Assembly (NCBI GenBank): GCA_963576475.1
Contig: OY754967.1
Location: 25,990,651-26,054,650, forward strand
Length of the DNA stretch: 64,000 nucleotides
Direction: 5' to 3'
Source: Molanna angustata
Taxonomy: Eukaryota > Arthropoda > Insecta > Trichoptera > Molannidae
Position numbers and translations under genes: made by a program. Shown piece by piece: positions 36,546-48,301 of this stretch. Under the pieces are notes generated by a model that was not told the origin of the DNA, searched no databases, and saw only the letters and a program-made list of their open reading frames with translations. Position 1 is the first letter of the stretch, and every line of letters begins with the position of its first letter.

Positions 36546-37573
36546 TTCATTTTTACTCTCCACACTATGGAATAGGGGAGAGTCATGATTTCGCAAAATT
36601 TAAGCGTATTTTTTTTACATCAATTTCTCAATGGGTATCATGTAGAGAATGCACACTATGAGTTTCGTCGTGATGTGTTTGTGTGTATGGCGTATACGCC
36701 GTAGCATTTATCTTTTTTGTGTCCTCTCTACAGCCCAAACTATAAGTCCGATCGAATTCATATTAACATCATATGTGTAAAGTGCGAAGACCTAGAGCTG
36801 ATTAGTTTTCCATAGACAACTTTTGATTTCTTCTCTATGAATTCATCATTTACGTTGTTTTTTTTGTGTCCTCTCTGCAGCCCAAACTATAAGTCCGATT
36901 GACTTCATATTGATATCACATGTGTTTAGTCCATAAACTTAGAGCCGATTAGTTTTCCATAGACAACGGTTCATTTTTTCTCAATGTTTCTTTATGATTT
37001 CATCTATTTAAACTGAAAAAATGCTCTCACGACCTGGAAATTAGAGATATTTTAATTTGGTTTCAACTATTTATACAACACCAAGAATCTTCATAAAATT
37101 GTATTCAAAGTTGGTCAATGTTAAAAGAAAAATATTCAACGGTTTCAAAAATTATATTTTATTTAATGGATATTTGTATGAAACTTATATGTAACAAGAG
37201 AATTTTTTTATAATTGGCAATGTTCAGTTCATTGATTTCATATTGATATAAGAATATTAATATCTTGAACTTAGAACTGATTAGCTTTTCATAGATATCA
37301 TAAAATTTCTTCATATGATATCACGTGTCAACATTTTCAAAATACTCTAACGCTCTTTGAAACAAAATTTATCTGCTTTTTTTAAAATATTTCATACAAC
37401 ATAAGCATTCTTCACTATACTGCATTAATAGTTTGTCTATCTTAACATAAAAATATATTATTGGAAGAAAATTTATATTCCTGGTAGTAAAATTTAGAAT
37501 GAATAAAATATTTCATTGTCAATATTTGTGGTGTGGAGAGTTTAGTGTTGGCCACAACCCACTCGTTTTTATA
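36546..37573 (+). mobile_element. E-family (Helentron-like) element E3 with ~147-bp internal repeats
   Basis: Starts TTTTTACTCTCCACACTATG with a 7-bp stem ACTCTCC/GGAGAGT and ends GTGTGGAGAGTTTAGTGTTG followed by GCCACAACCCACTCGTT. CTCTCCACAC near the start is inverted as GTGTGGAGAG near the end. The interior has two clear tandem units (from 36,721 and 36,868, 147-bp period, each with GTCCTCTCT-CAGCCCAAAC and TTAGTTTTCCATAGACAAC) and two more diverged ones to ~37,330. Asymmetric termini, subterminal inverted repeats and an internal tandem array fit a Helentron-associated element; no coding. Confidence 0.58.
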
Positions 37574-38080
37574 TATATCTAATGTGAAATGTCTCATAAT
37601 ACCTATTCTACTATCAAACCACAAAATTATTTAAGGAGTCCACATCGTCGTTGTATGAGTGAATGTATTGTTATTGTAAAATGAATTGGTATTTAAATAA
37701 ATCTATGTATTTATTAATGTGGTATTTAAAACTGTATCATTTGTTCTCTTCCATTTCTTGGTATAGGCATATCAAGATATATTTAATTTAACTGTCTGTA
37801 TTGGTTCCATGAAATTAATATATCTAATTAATACAAAATATTCGATTGTATCCAGTAAATTTGTCTTAAGAGACTAGGAAAAATATTTTACCAATTAGCT
37901 TTATGTGTTATTTTACATTTAAATCTTTAGACTTTATTGGTTACATAACTATTTTTTAGAATTAAATTTCATTCAAATTGAGTACCTACGTACTCTTTTG
38001 AATCGAGAACTTATATACTTATATACCCCGTTGCTCATATTTTTATATTCAACTAGAAAACCCGGCAATTATAGTAGGTA
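37574..38080. other. AT-rich spacer, nothing recognised
   Basis: Includes the insertion target of Helitron A (host T abutting its CTAG end on the minus strand). No other feature. Confidence 0.5.
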
Positions 38081-41000
38081 CTAGCTTTTATGTCCCGCCG
38101 TTGGCCAAGAATGTAAAATTGTGAAAGAAAAAGCAATCGTTTTTATAATATTGTCACCCAATTATTTTGCAATATCAGACTATGAAAAGTGGTTTGAAAT
38201 TTGATTGAGTTTAAGTATTGTAAAATGTTCAAGTGATGGCCACAACCCATTCTTTTTTATATATTGCTATAAAGTGTGAATGAAGTATAATATTTATACA
38301 ATTTCTGCTCGCATGGACTATGCGTAATGGTTTTAAATATGACTGTTTATCAACGTTGTAAAGAGATTGGTTTGGCCACAACCCCCATTTTTAAATATTA
38401 TCATCGAAAACAAATTGTAATGTGTACCTATTGAAAATTTAGTAATTTTGGATGTTGGGATGTGGTTAAAATTTGATTAAACAAACGTAGGTATTGAAAA
38501 GATCTAGTATTGGTCACATCCCATTCGTTTTTATATTTTTTCATCAAGTGTGCATTATATTTTAGCTCAATTTGACTGAAAGTCTTCATTAACGAAGAAG
38601 AAGAAGACTTGAACTATAGTAAATAGTTTTTAATTTGAATATAAATGTTGTGAAGAGTTCAGTAATGGCCACAACCCCCATTCTTTAAATATTAGGTGTT
38701 GAAAATTATTCAAAATAGGATGATATAAATGGTTTAAATTTAATTAAACAAAAGTATTGAAAAGATTCTAGTGCAGGTTATATCGTCACATCCCATATCC
38801 CATTCATTTCATATGTATTTTCATCAAGTGTGCATATCGTTAATAATATTTCTGCACAATAGACTATTAGACTTAAAACTAACCCAAAAGACTAAATAAA
38901 AAAGAGAAAAATAAGTATAAGACTATAAGAAATAGTTTGTATAAAAAACTATTCCAATGGTCTACATAAAATAAGTAAAAATACATATACCTAATAGAAG
39001 AATTAGACTATTGGAAATAGATTGTATAAAAGCTCACCCAAAGGTCTACAAAAAAGAAGAAGAAGAATATTTAGACTATTGGAAATAGTTTGTATAAATA
39101 CTGACCAAAAAGTCTACATAAAAGAAAATGAATAAGACTATTGGAAATAGTTTCTATTAAAACTCTCCCAAAAGTCTACGTACTTAAATGAAGAAGAAAA
39201 ATAATTAGACTAAAGGAAATAATTTTTATAAAAAAATGACCCAAATGTATACATAAAAGAAGAAGAAGATGAATAAGACAATAGGAAATAGTTTGTATAA
39301 AAACTGCCCTAAAGGTCTACATAAAATTAAGAAGAAACAGAATTAGACTCCAGGACCCGCCGCTTCAGGCCCTTCAGTACCTCCCGTCCCTTTAATCCCT
39401 CATTACGTCCCTTCCCATCAGACCCTTCACTACCTTCTGTCCCTTCAGGCAGTTTTATACCTCCCGTCCCTTCAGGCCCTTTAGTGCATCCCTTCCCTTC
39501 ATTACATCCCGTCCCATCAGTCGGTTAAGAAAAGTTTAAATCCAGAAACCATCCTGGAAGAACCGCGAAGAGATGAAAGAACATTCTTTTCCCAGGATGC
39601 TCTACTTAATAGGTAAAATGACTAAATACACGAAGAAGAAGAAAAAAGTTTAAACCCAGATACCTGCGAAGAGATGGAAGGACAGTTGGACCTTCTTCTC
39701 CCAGGATTCTCCAACTTCATAGGTAAAATGACCAAAAATACATGATGAAGAAGAAGAAGAAGAAATAAGTTTAAATCCAGATACCTGCGAAGAGATGGAA
39801 GGAAAATTGGACATTCTTCTCCCAGGTTAGTCCACCTTCAAAGGTAAAATGACCAAATAGACGATGAAGAAGAAGAAGAAAAAAGTTTAAATCCAGAAAC
39901 CTGCGAAGAGATGGAAGGAAAATTGGACCTTCATCTCCCAGGATAGTTCATCTTCATAGGTAAGATGACCAAGTACACGTTGAAGAAAAAGAAGAAAAAA
40001 GTTTATATGCAGAACCCGTCCTGGAAGACCTGTGAAGAGATGGAGGGACAGTCGGACCTTCTTTTCCCAGGATACTCCCCCTTCATAGGTAAAACGACCA
40101 AATACACGAAGAAGAAGAAGAATAAGAAAAAAGTTTAAATCCAAAAACCATCCTGGGCATACGCTCGACAATTCACCAAAGTTTCATTATAATCGGACAA
40201 ACGGTTGATAAATAAATAAATAAAATAATTTTCCTATAGGAAATCAGTATAGGTATATTATTGTTGATTTGTAAGTAAATAGTATTAGGTAGGTACCTAC
40301 CTACAACAACCTTCTAAATAAATCCGATTCCTAACAAATTTTATTTGAATATCACATTCTTTCTGTAGCCATGGAAACGATTCGAACACGTAAGTAATAT
40401 CGAATGGTTCGGATACATTTTTTGAATATGTAGGTACCTACATTGGTTTGTTCGATGCCATAAAAATGAAAATTGTCCGAAATATCAAATATTATATACA
40501 AATTATGCAATTTTATTATGCCCATATCTTTACTAATAATTAACAGACTTTTACAATATACGTCTTAAAACTTGCTGTAATGTCTTGTGTTTCATTTTAT
40601 TATTTCATATTTATATTTATTTCAAAGGTTTATTATTTTCAAGAACATATTCATTCGGTAGGAAAATGAAATATTGTATGAAAAGATATTAAAATGGCGG
40701 CATTTATGTACAAAACGCTTACTTTAAAAATAAGTTAAACATTATAATTATACAAAATATTCACCATTTTTTTCACTTAAACGCTAAGTTATACTTGAAA
40801 GTAAATTTTTTTCGTGTAAATACGTACTTCTAACTTTTAAACTAACAGATATATGCGTGCAAAATGTACACTTTTTTGACAGATACGACTTGGAAAATTT
40901 TGTATGAAAAAAATAATTATTGAAATATTTTTAAAATTCAGCATTTTTATCGCATTATTTTTAGCGTGACACTGCATCAGGTATACAGGTACACGTTCGC

Positions 41001-41114
41001 ACATAAATTTGATTTTTAGATGCTCTTGGTTTTTCAGAAGGCGTGAGACAAACACACACACACACACATACACACACACATACACTAACATTTTGATTGC
41101 TTTATTACTTTAGA
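38081..41114 (-). mobile_element. Non-autonomous Helitron, copy A
   Basis: Minus strand: begins TCTAAAGTAATAAAGC at 41,114 and ends GCGGGACATAAAAGCTAG at 38,081, followed by T. Its 5' terminus touches the 3' terminus of Helitron B with no base between them. The first ~670 bp are nearly identical to B, whereas the 3' part is clearly more diverged. It carries a short 63-bp array (about 38,870-39,345) and an 870-bp foreign block (39,346-40,220). No Rep/helicase gene. Confidence 0.88.
39346..40220. repeat. Foreign block in Helitron A: pyrimidine tract plus ~118-bp minisatellite
   Basis: 39,355-39,530 is a CCCTTCAGTCCCTCCCGTCC-type degenerate tract. 39,531-40,165 is five and a bit units of ~118 bp, each with GTTTAAATCCAG, CGAAGAGATGGAAGGA, CCCAGGAT and GGTAAAATGACCAAATACAC followed by (GAA)n. 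It finishes with a TTTCATTATAATCGGACAAAC segment and AATAAATAAATAAA. A single diverged unit with the same order lies at 47,612-47,970, right of Helitron C. Apparent frames across the repeats are not genes. Confidence 0.7.
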
Positions 41115-43741
41115 CTAGCTTTTATGTCCCGCCGTTGGCCAAGAATGTAAATTAGTGAAGGAATAAGCAATCGTTTATATAATATTGTCACAAAAAATAT
41201 TTGCTAATTCGTAGTATGTAAAGTAGTTTGAAATTTAATTGAGTTTAAGCGATGTAAAATGTTCAAGTGATGGTCACAACCCATTTGTTTTTATATATAA
41301 GTAGGTACATACAATTTCTGCACGCATGGACTATGGTAAATGGTTTTAAATATGACTGATTATAAAGAGACAACGATGTAAAGAGTTTGGATTTGGCCAC
41401 AACCCCTATTTTTATATATTGTCATCGAACGCAAATGTGTTTTAAATATTTAGTAATTTTGGATGATGGGAAATGGCTTAAAAATTAAATAAACAAAAGT
41501 ACTGAAAAGATTCTAGTGTTGGTCACATCCCATTCGTTTTTATATTTTTCGTCAAGTGTGCATACCTATAGATTATTATATTTTTGCACAATAAAACTGA
41601 TCTACATTACAGAAGAAGACTTAAATAGTTTTTAATTTGAATATAAACGTAGTGAAGAGTCCAGTAATGGCCACAACCCTGATTTTTTATTATTTTGTCA
41701 TCAAAATCAAATATGTAGTTATTGAAAATTAAGCAATATATGATGATATAATAAATGGTGTAAATTTCGATTGAAAAAAAGTATTGAGAAGATTCTAGTG
41801 ATGGTCACATCCCATTCGTTTTATGTATTTTCGTCAAGTGTGCATGTTGTTTATAATATTTCTATACAATAGACTATAAGACTTAAAACTAACCCAAAAG
41901 ACTAAATGAAAAAAAAGAATAAGTATATGACTATAACAAATAGTTTGTAATAAAAACTGACCCAATGGTCTACATAAAAGATGCAATAGAATAATTACAC
42001 AATAGTAAATGTTTTATATAAAAAACTGACCAAATGGTCTTCATAAAAGAAGAAAAAGATGAATTGAAATATAGGAAATATTTTATATAAAATTCACCCA
42101 ACGTCTACATTAAATAAGAAAACGAAGAATTAGACTAAAGGAAATAGTTTGTATAAAAACTAACCAAAAGATCTATAAAAAATAAGAAAAAGAAGAATTA
42201 GACTATAGAAAGTAGTTAATATAAAAACTGACCCAAAGGTCTACATATTAGAAGAATAATTATACGTCAGGAAATAGATTGTATAAAAACTAACGCAAAG
42301 GTCAACATAAAAGAAGACGAAGAAGAATAAGACTAAAGGAAAAGTTCGCATGAAAACTCTCCCTTGGTCTACATAAAAGAGGAAAAATTAGACTATAGGA
42401 AGTTAGTTTATACAAAATTCAACAAAGGTCTACATAAAATTAGAAAAAGAAGAAATACGTTAAAAGAAATAGTTGGTATCAAAACTGGCCCAGAGGTCTA
42501 CATAAAATAAGAAGAAAAAGAATTAGATAATAGGAATAAGTTTGTATAAAAACTCACCCAAAGGGCTACATAAAAGAAGAGGAAGAAGATGAATTAGACT
42601 ATAGGAAATAGTTTGTATAAAAACTCACCCAAGGTCTACATAAATTAAGAAAAAGAAAAATTAGACTATAGGAAATAGTTTATTTATGAACTGTCCCAAA
42701 TGACTTCACAAAAGAAGAGGAAGAAGAATTAAACTCCAAGAAATAGTTTGTATAAAAAATCACCCAAAGGTCTACTTAAATAAAAGAAGAATTTCATTAT
42801 AGGAAATAGTTTGTAGATTGAATGACATGTGTATTGTAGTTAACCTAAGATAGTTTAATAATTTTCCTATACGAAATTAGTATATTGTTGGTTTTTAAGT
42901 AGTATTAGGTATGTAGGTACCTACCTACAATGATGTTCTAAATTAATTCGAATTCGATTTATAACAAATTTTATTTGAATATCAGAATGTGTCCGTTACC
43001 ATAGTAACCATAGAACATGTAAAAAAGATCAAATGGTTTGTAGACATTTTTTGAATAATATGTAGGTACCTACATTGGTTTGTTCGATGCCATAAAAATG
43101 AAAATTGTCCGAAATATCAAATATTATATACAAATTATGCAATTTTATTATGCCTATATCTTTACTAATAATTAACAGACTTTTACAATATACGTCTTAA
43201 AACTTGCTGTAATGTCTTGTGTTTCATTTTATTATTTCATAATTATATTTATTTCAAAGGTTTATTATTTTCAAGAACATATTCATTCGGTAGGAATATG
43301 AAATATTGTATGAAAAGATATTAAAATGGCGGCATTTATGTACAAAACGCTTACTTTAAAAATAAGTTAAACATTATAATTATACAAAATATTCACCATA
43401 TTTTTCACTTAAACGCTAAGTTATACTTGAAAGTAAATTTTTTTCGTGTAAATACGTACTTCTAACTTTTAAACTAACAGATATTTGCGTGCAAAATGTA
43501 CACTTTTTTGACAGATACGACTTGGAAAATTTTGTATGAAAAAAATAATTATTGAAATATTTTTAAAATTCAGCATTTTTATCGCATTATTTTTAGCGTG
43601 ACACTGCATCAGGTATACAGGTACACGTTGGCACATAAATTAGATTTTTAGATGCTCTTGGTTTTTCAGAAGGCGTGAGACAAACACACACACACACATA
43701 CACACACACAAACACTAACATTTTGATTGCTTTATTACTTT
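41115..43741 (-). mobile_element. Non-autonomous Helitron, copy B, 5' tip lost
   Basis: Minus strand: 3' end GGGACATAAAAGCTAG at 41,115, immediately followed by the TC start of copy A. At its 5' end the TCT of TCTAAAGTAAT is replaced by AAA, joined to the LINE at 43,742. Contains ~14 units of the 63-bp repeat (about 41,875-42,825), five ~130-bp repeats near the 3' end, and an interrupted (CA)n near the 5' end. Reading B against C I found one substitution (45,310) and one CA-unit difference over 2.6 kb. Confidence 0.88.
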
Positions 43742-44919
43742 TTTACGAAAACCAAATTGATTGTTTGAGAGTAGATTATTTGTTTCTAGGTAATGTTGTA
43801 ATTGTTGTTTAATAGTTTTTACCAAGATTTTTGAAAACGTGTTTAGAAGTGTAATGGGTCTATAATTATTAACATCGTTTTTTTTACCTGATTTGTAGAT
43901 AGGTACAATAAGACCTTCTTTTAATTTACCTGGGAAGGTTCCGGATGTAATGCTGAGATTTATCAAATATGTAAGTGGTGAGACGATTTGGTCCTGAAGT
44001 AGTTTAATTGTTTTGGCATCTATACCATCGGTCCCTGTCGTGTTGCTATCTTTTAGTGTAAGTATTATTTTTATTATGTCAGATTCTAAAATTGTTTTTA
44101 ATTTGAAGTTTGTTGCATAATTGAGTTGGGATATTATAAGGTGTATAGTACGATGCATCAGATGAGTTGTTCGGACATTTTTGAGCTAAATTGGCACCGA
44201 TATCAGAATAATGTTTGTTTATGAAATTGAGTATTGTATTCGGATTATTTTGGAAGAAGATATCTTCATTATTGATAAGTAAATTTTTAATTTCGTAATC
44301 TTTATCATTACTTGTATGAGTGCTACCCCTGAGAATTGACCAAACACATTTTGGATCATAATTAGCATCCTTAAGTTTATTTCTATAGTACAATTCTTTA
44401 GATTTTCTTATAATTTGGCTACATGTATTTCTGTATCTTTTATAATAGATCTGTAATTCTATATCATTTGTATGTCTTGTGATTTGCTGATGTAATTTGT
44501 CGCGTTTCTTTATGCTGTTTATGATGTTTTGAGTGATCCATTTTTTAATTTTTATGTTAAGATATGATAGCGTTTTTACAGTTTTATTTGTATGAAGTTC
44601 GATATGCGTATGGAGATATGAAATAAAATGATTCCAGGCCTCCTCAGTGGATGATGTGTTTTTTATATGTTCCCAGGTTTGGTTTTGTAATGATGAAATA
44701 AGGCTGTCATAATCAATTTTTTTTATACAAATTTCTTTAAATGTTTTGTTTTGTTTTAAGAGTGACTTTAATCCAATCCAATCATTGTTGTATAGTGGTC
44801 TGTGATAGTATTTTTGTATATGAAGCTACTTAGTTCCTGTTTTGTTTTTACCATTATAATATGGTCTATACAGGATATTGAGTTAGGGGTGACCCTGGTT
44901 GGAGTATTTATAGTACTTA
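43742..44919 (-). pseudogene. CR1/Jockey-like LINE fragment, endonuclease C-terminus to RT start
   Basis: Minus strand from 44,918: STINTPTRVTPNSISCIDHI, the end of an APE-type endonuclease (S-CIDHI), and TDHY. After a stop comes a lysine-rich linker with KELYYRNKLKDANYDPKCVW. After a frameshift near 44,100 the RT begins: DSNTTGTDGIDAKTIKLLQ, FPGKLKEGLIVPIYKSGKK, NYRPITLLNTFSKILVK and NNQFGFRK. These are RT motifs 0 to 2 in order. Only one or two lesions in ~390 codons, so it is young. It stops dead at FGFRK where Helitron B begins. The remaining RT is not found on the other side of A/B. Confidence 0.88.
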
Positions 44920-47551
44920 CTAGCTTTTATGTCCCGCCGTTGGCCAAGAATGTAAATTAGTGAAGGAATAAGCAATCGTTTATATAATATTGTCACAAAA
45001 AATATTTGCTAATTCGTAGTATGTAAAGTAGTTTGAAATTTAATTGAGTTTAAGCGATGTAAAATGTTCAAGTGATGGTCACAACCCATTTGTTTTTATA
45101 TATAAGTAGGTACATACAATTTCTGCACGCATGGACTATGGTAAATGGTTTTAAATATGACTGATTATAAAGAGACAACGATGTAAAGAGTTTGGATTTG
45201 GCCACAACCCCTATTTTTATATATTGTCATCGAACGCAAATGTGTTTTAAATATTTAGTAATTTTGGATGATGGGAAATGGCTTAAAAATTAAATAAACA
45301 AAAGTACTGAAAATATTCTAGTGTTGGTCACATCCCATTCGTTTTTATATTTTTCGTCAAGTGTGCATACCTATAGATTATTATATTTTTGCACAATAAA
45401 ACTGATCTACATTACAGAAGAAGACTTAAATAGTTTTTAATTTGAATATAAACGTAGTGAAGAGTCCAGTAATGGCCACAACCCTGATTTTTTATTATTT
45501 TGTCATCAAAATCAAATATGTAGTTATTGAAAATTAAGCAATATATGATGATATAATAAATGGTGTAAATTTCGATTGAAAAAAAGTATTGAGAAGATTC
45601 TAGTGATGGTCACATCCCATTCGTTTTATGTATTTTCGTCAAGTGTGCATGTTGTTTATAATATTTCTATACAATAGACTATAAGACTTAAAACTAACCC
45701 AAAAGACTAAATGAAAAAAAAGAATAAGTATATGACTATAACAAATAGTTTGTAATAAAAACTGACCCAATGGTCTACATAAAAGATGCAATAGAATAAT
45801 TACACAATAGTAAATGTTTTATATAAAAAACTGACCAAATGGTCTTCATAAAAGAAGAAAAAGATGAATTGAAATATAGGAAATATTTTATATAAAATTC
45901 ACCCAACGTCTACATTAAATAAGAAAACGAAGAATTAGACTAAAGGAAATAGTTTGTATAAAAACTAACCAAAAGATCTATAAAAAATAAGAAAAAGAAG
46001 AATTAGACTATAGAAAGTAGTTAATATAAAAACTGACCCAAAGGTCTACATATTAGAAGAATAATTATACGTCAGGAAATAGATTGTATAAAAACTAACG
46101 CAAAGGTCAACATAAAAGAAGACGAAGAAGAATAAGACTAAAGGAAAAGTTCGCATGAAAACTCTCCCTTGGTCTACATAAAAGAGGAAAAATTAGACTA
46201 TAGGAAGTTAGTTTATACAAAATTCAACAAAGGTCTACATAAAATTAGAAAAAGAAGAAATACGTTAAAAGAAATAGTTGGTATCAAAACTGGCCCAGAG
46301 GTCTACATAAAATAAGAAGAAAAAGAATTAGATAATAGGAATAAGTTTGTATAAAAACTCACCCAAAGGGCTACATAAAAGAAGAGGAAGAAGATGAATT
46401 AGACTATAGGAAATAGTTTGTATAAAAACTCACCCAAGGTCTACATAAATTAAGAAAAAGAAAAATTAGACTATAGGAAATAGTTTATTTATGAACTGTC
46501 CCAAATGACTTCACAAAAGAAGAGGAAGAAGAATTAAACTCCAAGAAATAGTTTGTATAAAAAATCACCCAAAGGTCTACTTAAATAAAAGAAGAATTTC
46601 ATTATAGGAAATAGTTTGTAGATTGAATGACATGTGTATTGTAGTTAACCTAAGATAGTTTAATAATTTTCCTATACGAAATTAGTATATTGTTGGTTTT
46701 TAAGTAGTATTAGGTATGTAGGTACCTACCTACAATGATGTTCTAAATTAATTCGAATTCGATTTATAACAAATTTTATTTGAATATCAGAATGTGTCCG
46801 TTACCATAGTAACCATAGAACATGTAAAAAAGATCAAATGGTTTGTAGACATTTTTTGAATAATATGTAGGTACCTACATTGGTTTGTTCGATGCCATAA
46901 AAATGAAAATTGTCCGAAATATCAAATATTATATACAAATTATGCAATTTTATTATGCCTATATCTTTACTAATAATTAACAGACTTTTACAATATACGT
47001 CTTAAAACTTGCTGTAATGTCTTGTGTTTCATTTTATTATTTCATAATTATATTTATTTCAAAGGTTTATTATTTTCAAGAACATATTCATTCGGTAGGA
47101 ATATGAAATATTGTATGAAAAGATATTAAAATGGCGGCATTTATGTACAAAACGCTTACTTTAAAAATAAGTTAAACATTATAATTATACAAAATATTCA
47201 CCATATTTTTCACTTAAACGCTAAGTTATACTTGAAAGTAAATTTTTTTCGTGTAAATACGTACTTCTAACTTTTAAACTAACAGATATTTGCGTGCAAA
47301 ATGTACACTTTTTTGACAGATACGACTTGGAAAATTTTGTATGAAAAAAATAATTATTGAAATATTTTTAAAATTCAGCATTTTTATCGCATTATTTTTA
47401 GCGTGACACTGCATCAGGTATACAGGTACACGTTGGCACATAAATTAGATTTTTAGATGCTCTTGGTTTTTCAGAAGGCGTGAGACAAACACACACACAC
47501 ACACATACACACACACAAACACTAACATTTTGATTGCTTTATTACTTTAGA
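44920..47551 (-). mobile_element. Non-autonomous Helitron, copy C, both termini intact
   Basis: Minus strand: host A, then TCTAAAGTAATAAAGC from 47,551, ending GGGACATAAAAGCTAG at 44,920, then host T. This is exactly the A|TC...CTAG|T arrangement of Helitron insertion. Internal layout matches B: ~700-bp 5' block with (CA)n, 63-bp array at about 45,680-46,625, and ~130-bp repeats with GTCACAACCCATTTG-like cores at 45,079, 45,199, 45,322, 45,470 and 45,610. No protein. It is the best reference copy of this family in the window. Confidence 0.9.
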
Positions 47552-47599
47552 TTACCGATGTATAATTAAAAATCGTTGATCTTCGTGAAATCTGAAATT

Positions 47600-47995
47600 A
47601 CTAATTATGATTTCGTCCCTTCAGTCCCTTCTTTCCCCTCAGTCCCTACCTTCCCTTCAGTCCCTCCCTTTCCCTTCAGTACCTTCGACCACCTCGCGAG
47701 CGCATGGACGACAATAGAATTGTCATAATTACAGAAATACCCAACAACAGAAGACCTGCAAAGAGAGAGGACAGTTGAACCAATTTCCCCAGGATATTAC
47801 ACCTTTACAGGTTAATGATCTTATATCCGACGAAGAAGATGAAGAAGAAACATGTTAAAATCCTGAAACCGGTATATGCTCTAAAATTTATTCAAGTGTC
47901 ATTACAATCCGATGAACGGTTTAGGAGCGCATACCGTAGGTACATATAACCATACATACATACAAACATTAAGATTTATAAATATAGATAATAGA
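47600..47995 (+). repeat. Dispersed repeat with pyrimidine tract and one 118-bp-type unit
   Basis: 47,612-47,695 repeats CCCTTCAGTCCCTCCC-like words. 47,745-47,870 is one diverged unit of the Helitron A minisatellite with GACGAAGAAGATGAAGAAG. It ends in TTCATTACAATCCGATGAAC, CATACATACATAC and AAGATTTATAAATATAG. The last blocks look like a SINE/LINE 3' end. Confidence 0.5.
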
Positions 47996-48301
47996 TGTTT
48001 TATTATATTTCAAATACCAACCACTCAGTAAAATAATTCACTTGTTGCGTTTTGAAGTAATATGCTTGCGTAGTATATATTATTATTGCCTAAATGTTGA
48101 TAGAATCCTTTGATCATATTAGGTATAAAGAGAAAAAACGAAAATACATTTTTTCTGTATAAGAAACTAACAAATGTCAACCCTATGTATTATATTCGAC
48201 CCTATTTGAATTTCATACTCATTTCTTTGCTCTTATCTCGATTAGTTTGATGACGATCAATGCTTTTAACAACATGCTATCGAAATACACCCATAAATCC
48301 A
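47996..48301. other. AT-rich spacer, nothing recognised
   Basis: No feature supported. Confidence 0.45.

Noticed and set aside
39887..40171. Phenylalanine/leucine-rich membrane-protein-like frame
   Set aside because: It is a shadow of the ~118-bp minisatellite in Helitron A.
41115..47551. LTR retrotransposon reading of B - RT - C (direct repeats around an RT fragment)
   Set aside because: The flanking copies begin TC and end CTAG next to A and T. They also occur alone (D) and in tandem (A), lack TG...CA ends, primer-binding site and polypurine tract, and the enclosed RT is a CR1/Jockey-like fragment in the wrong register.
9108..47551. Helitron Rep/helicase gene
   Set aside because: No frame in A-D shows Rep or helicase motifs; all four are non-autonomous, 2.4-3.0 kb, with repeat cores.
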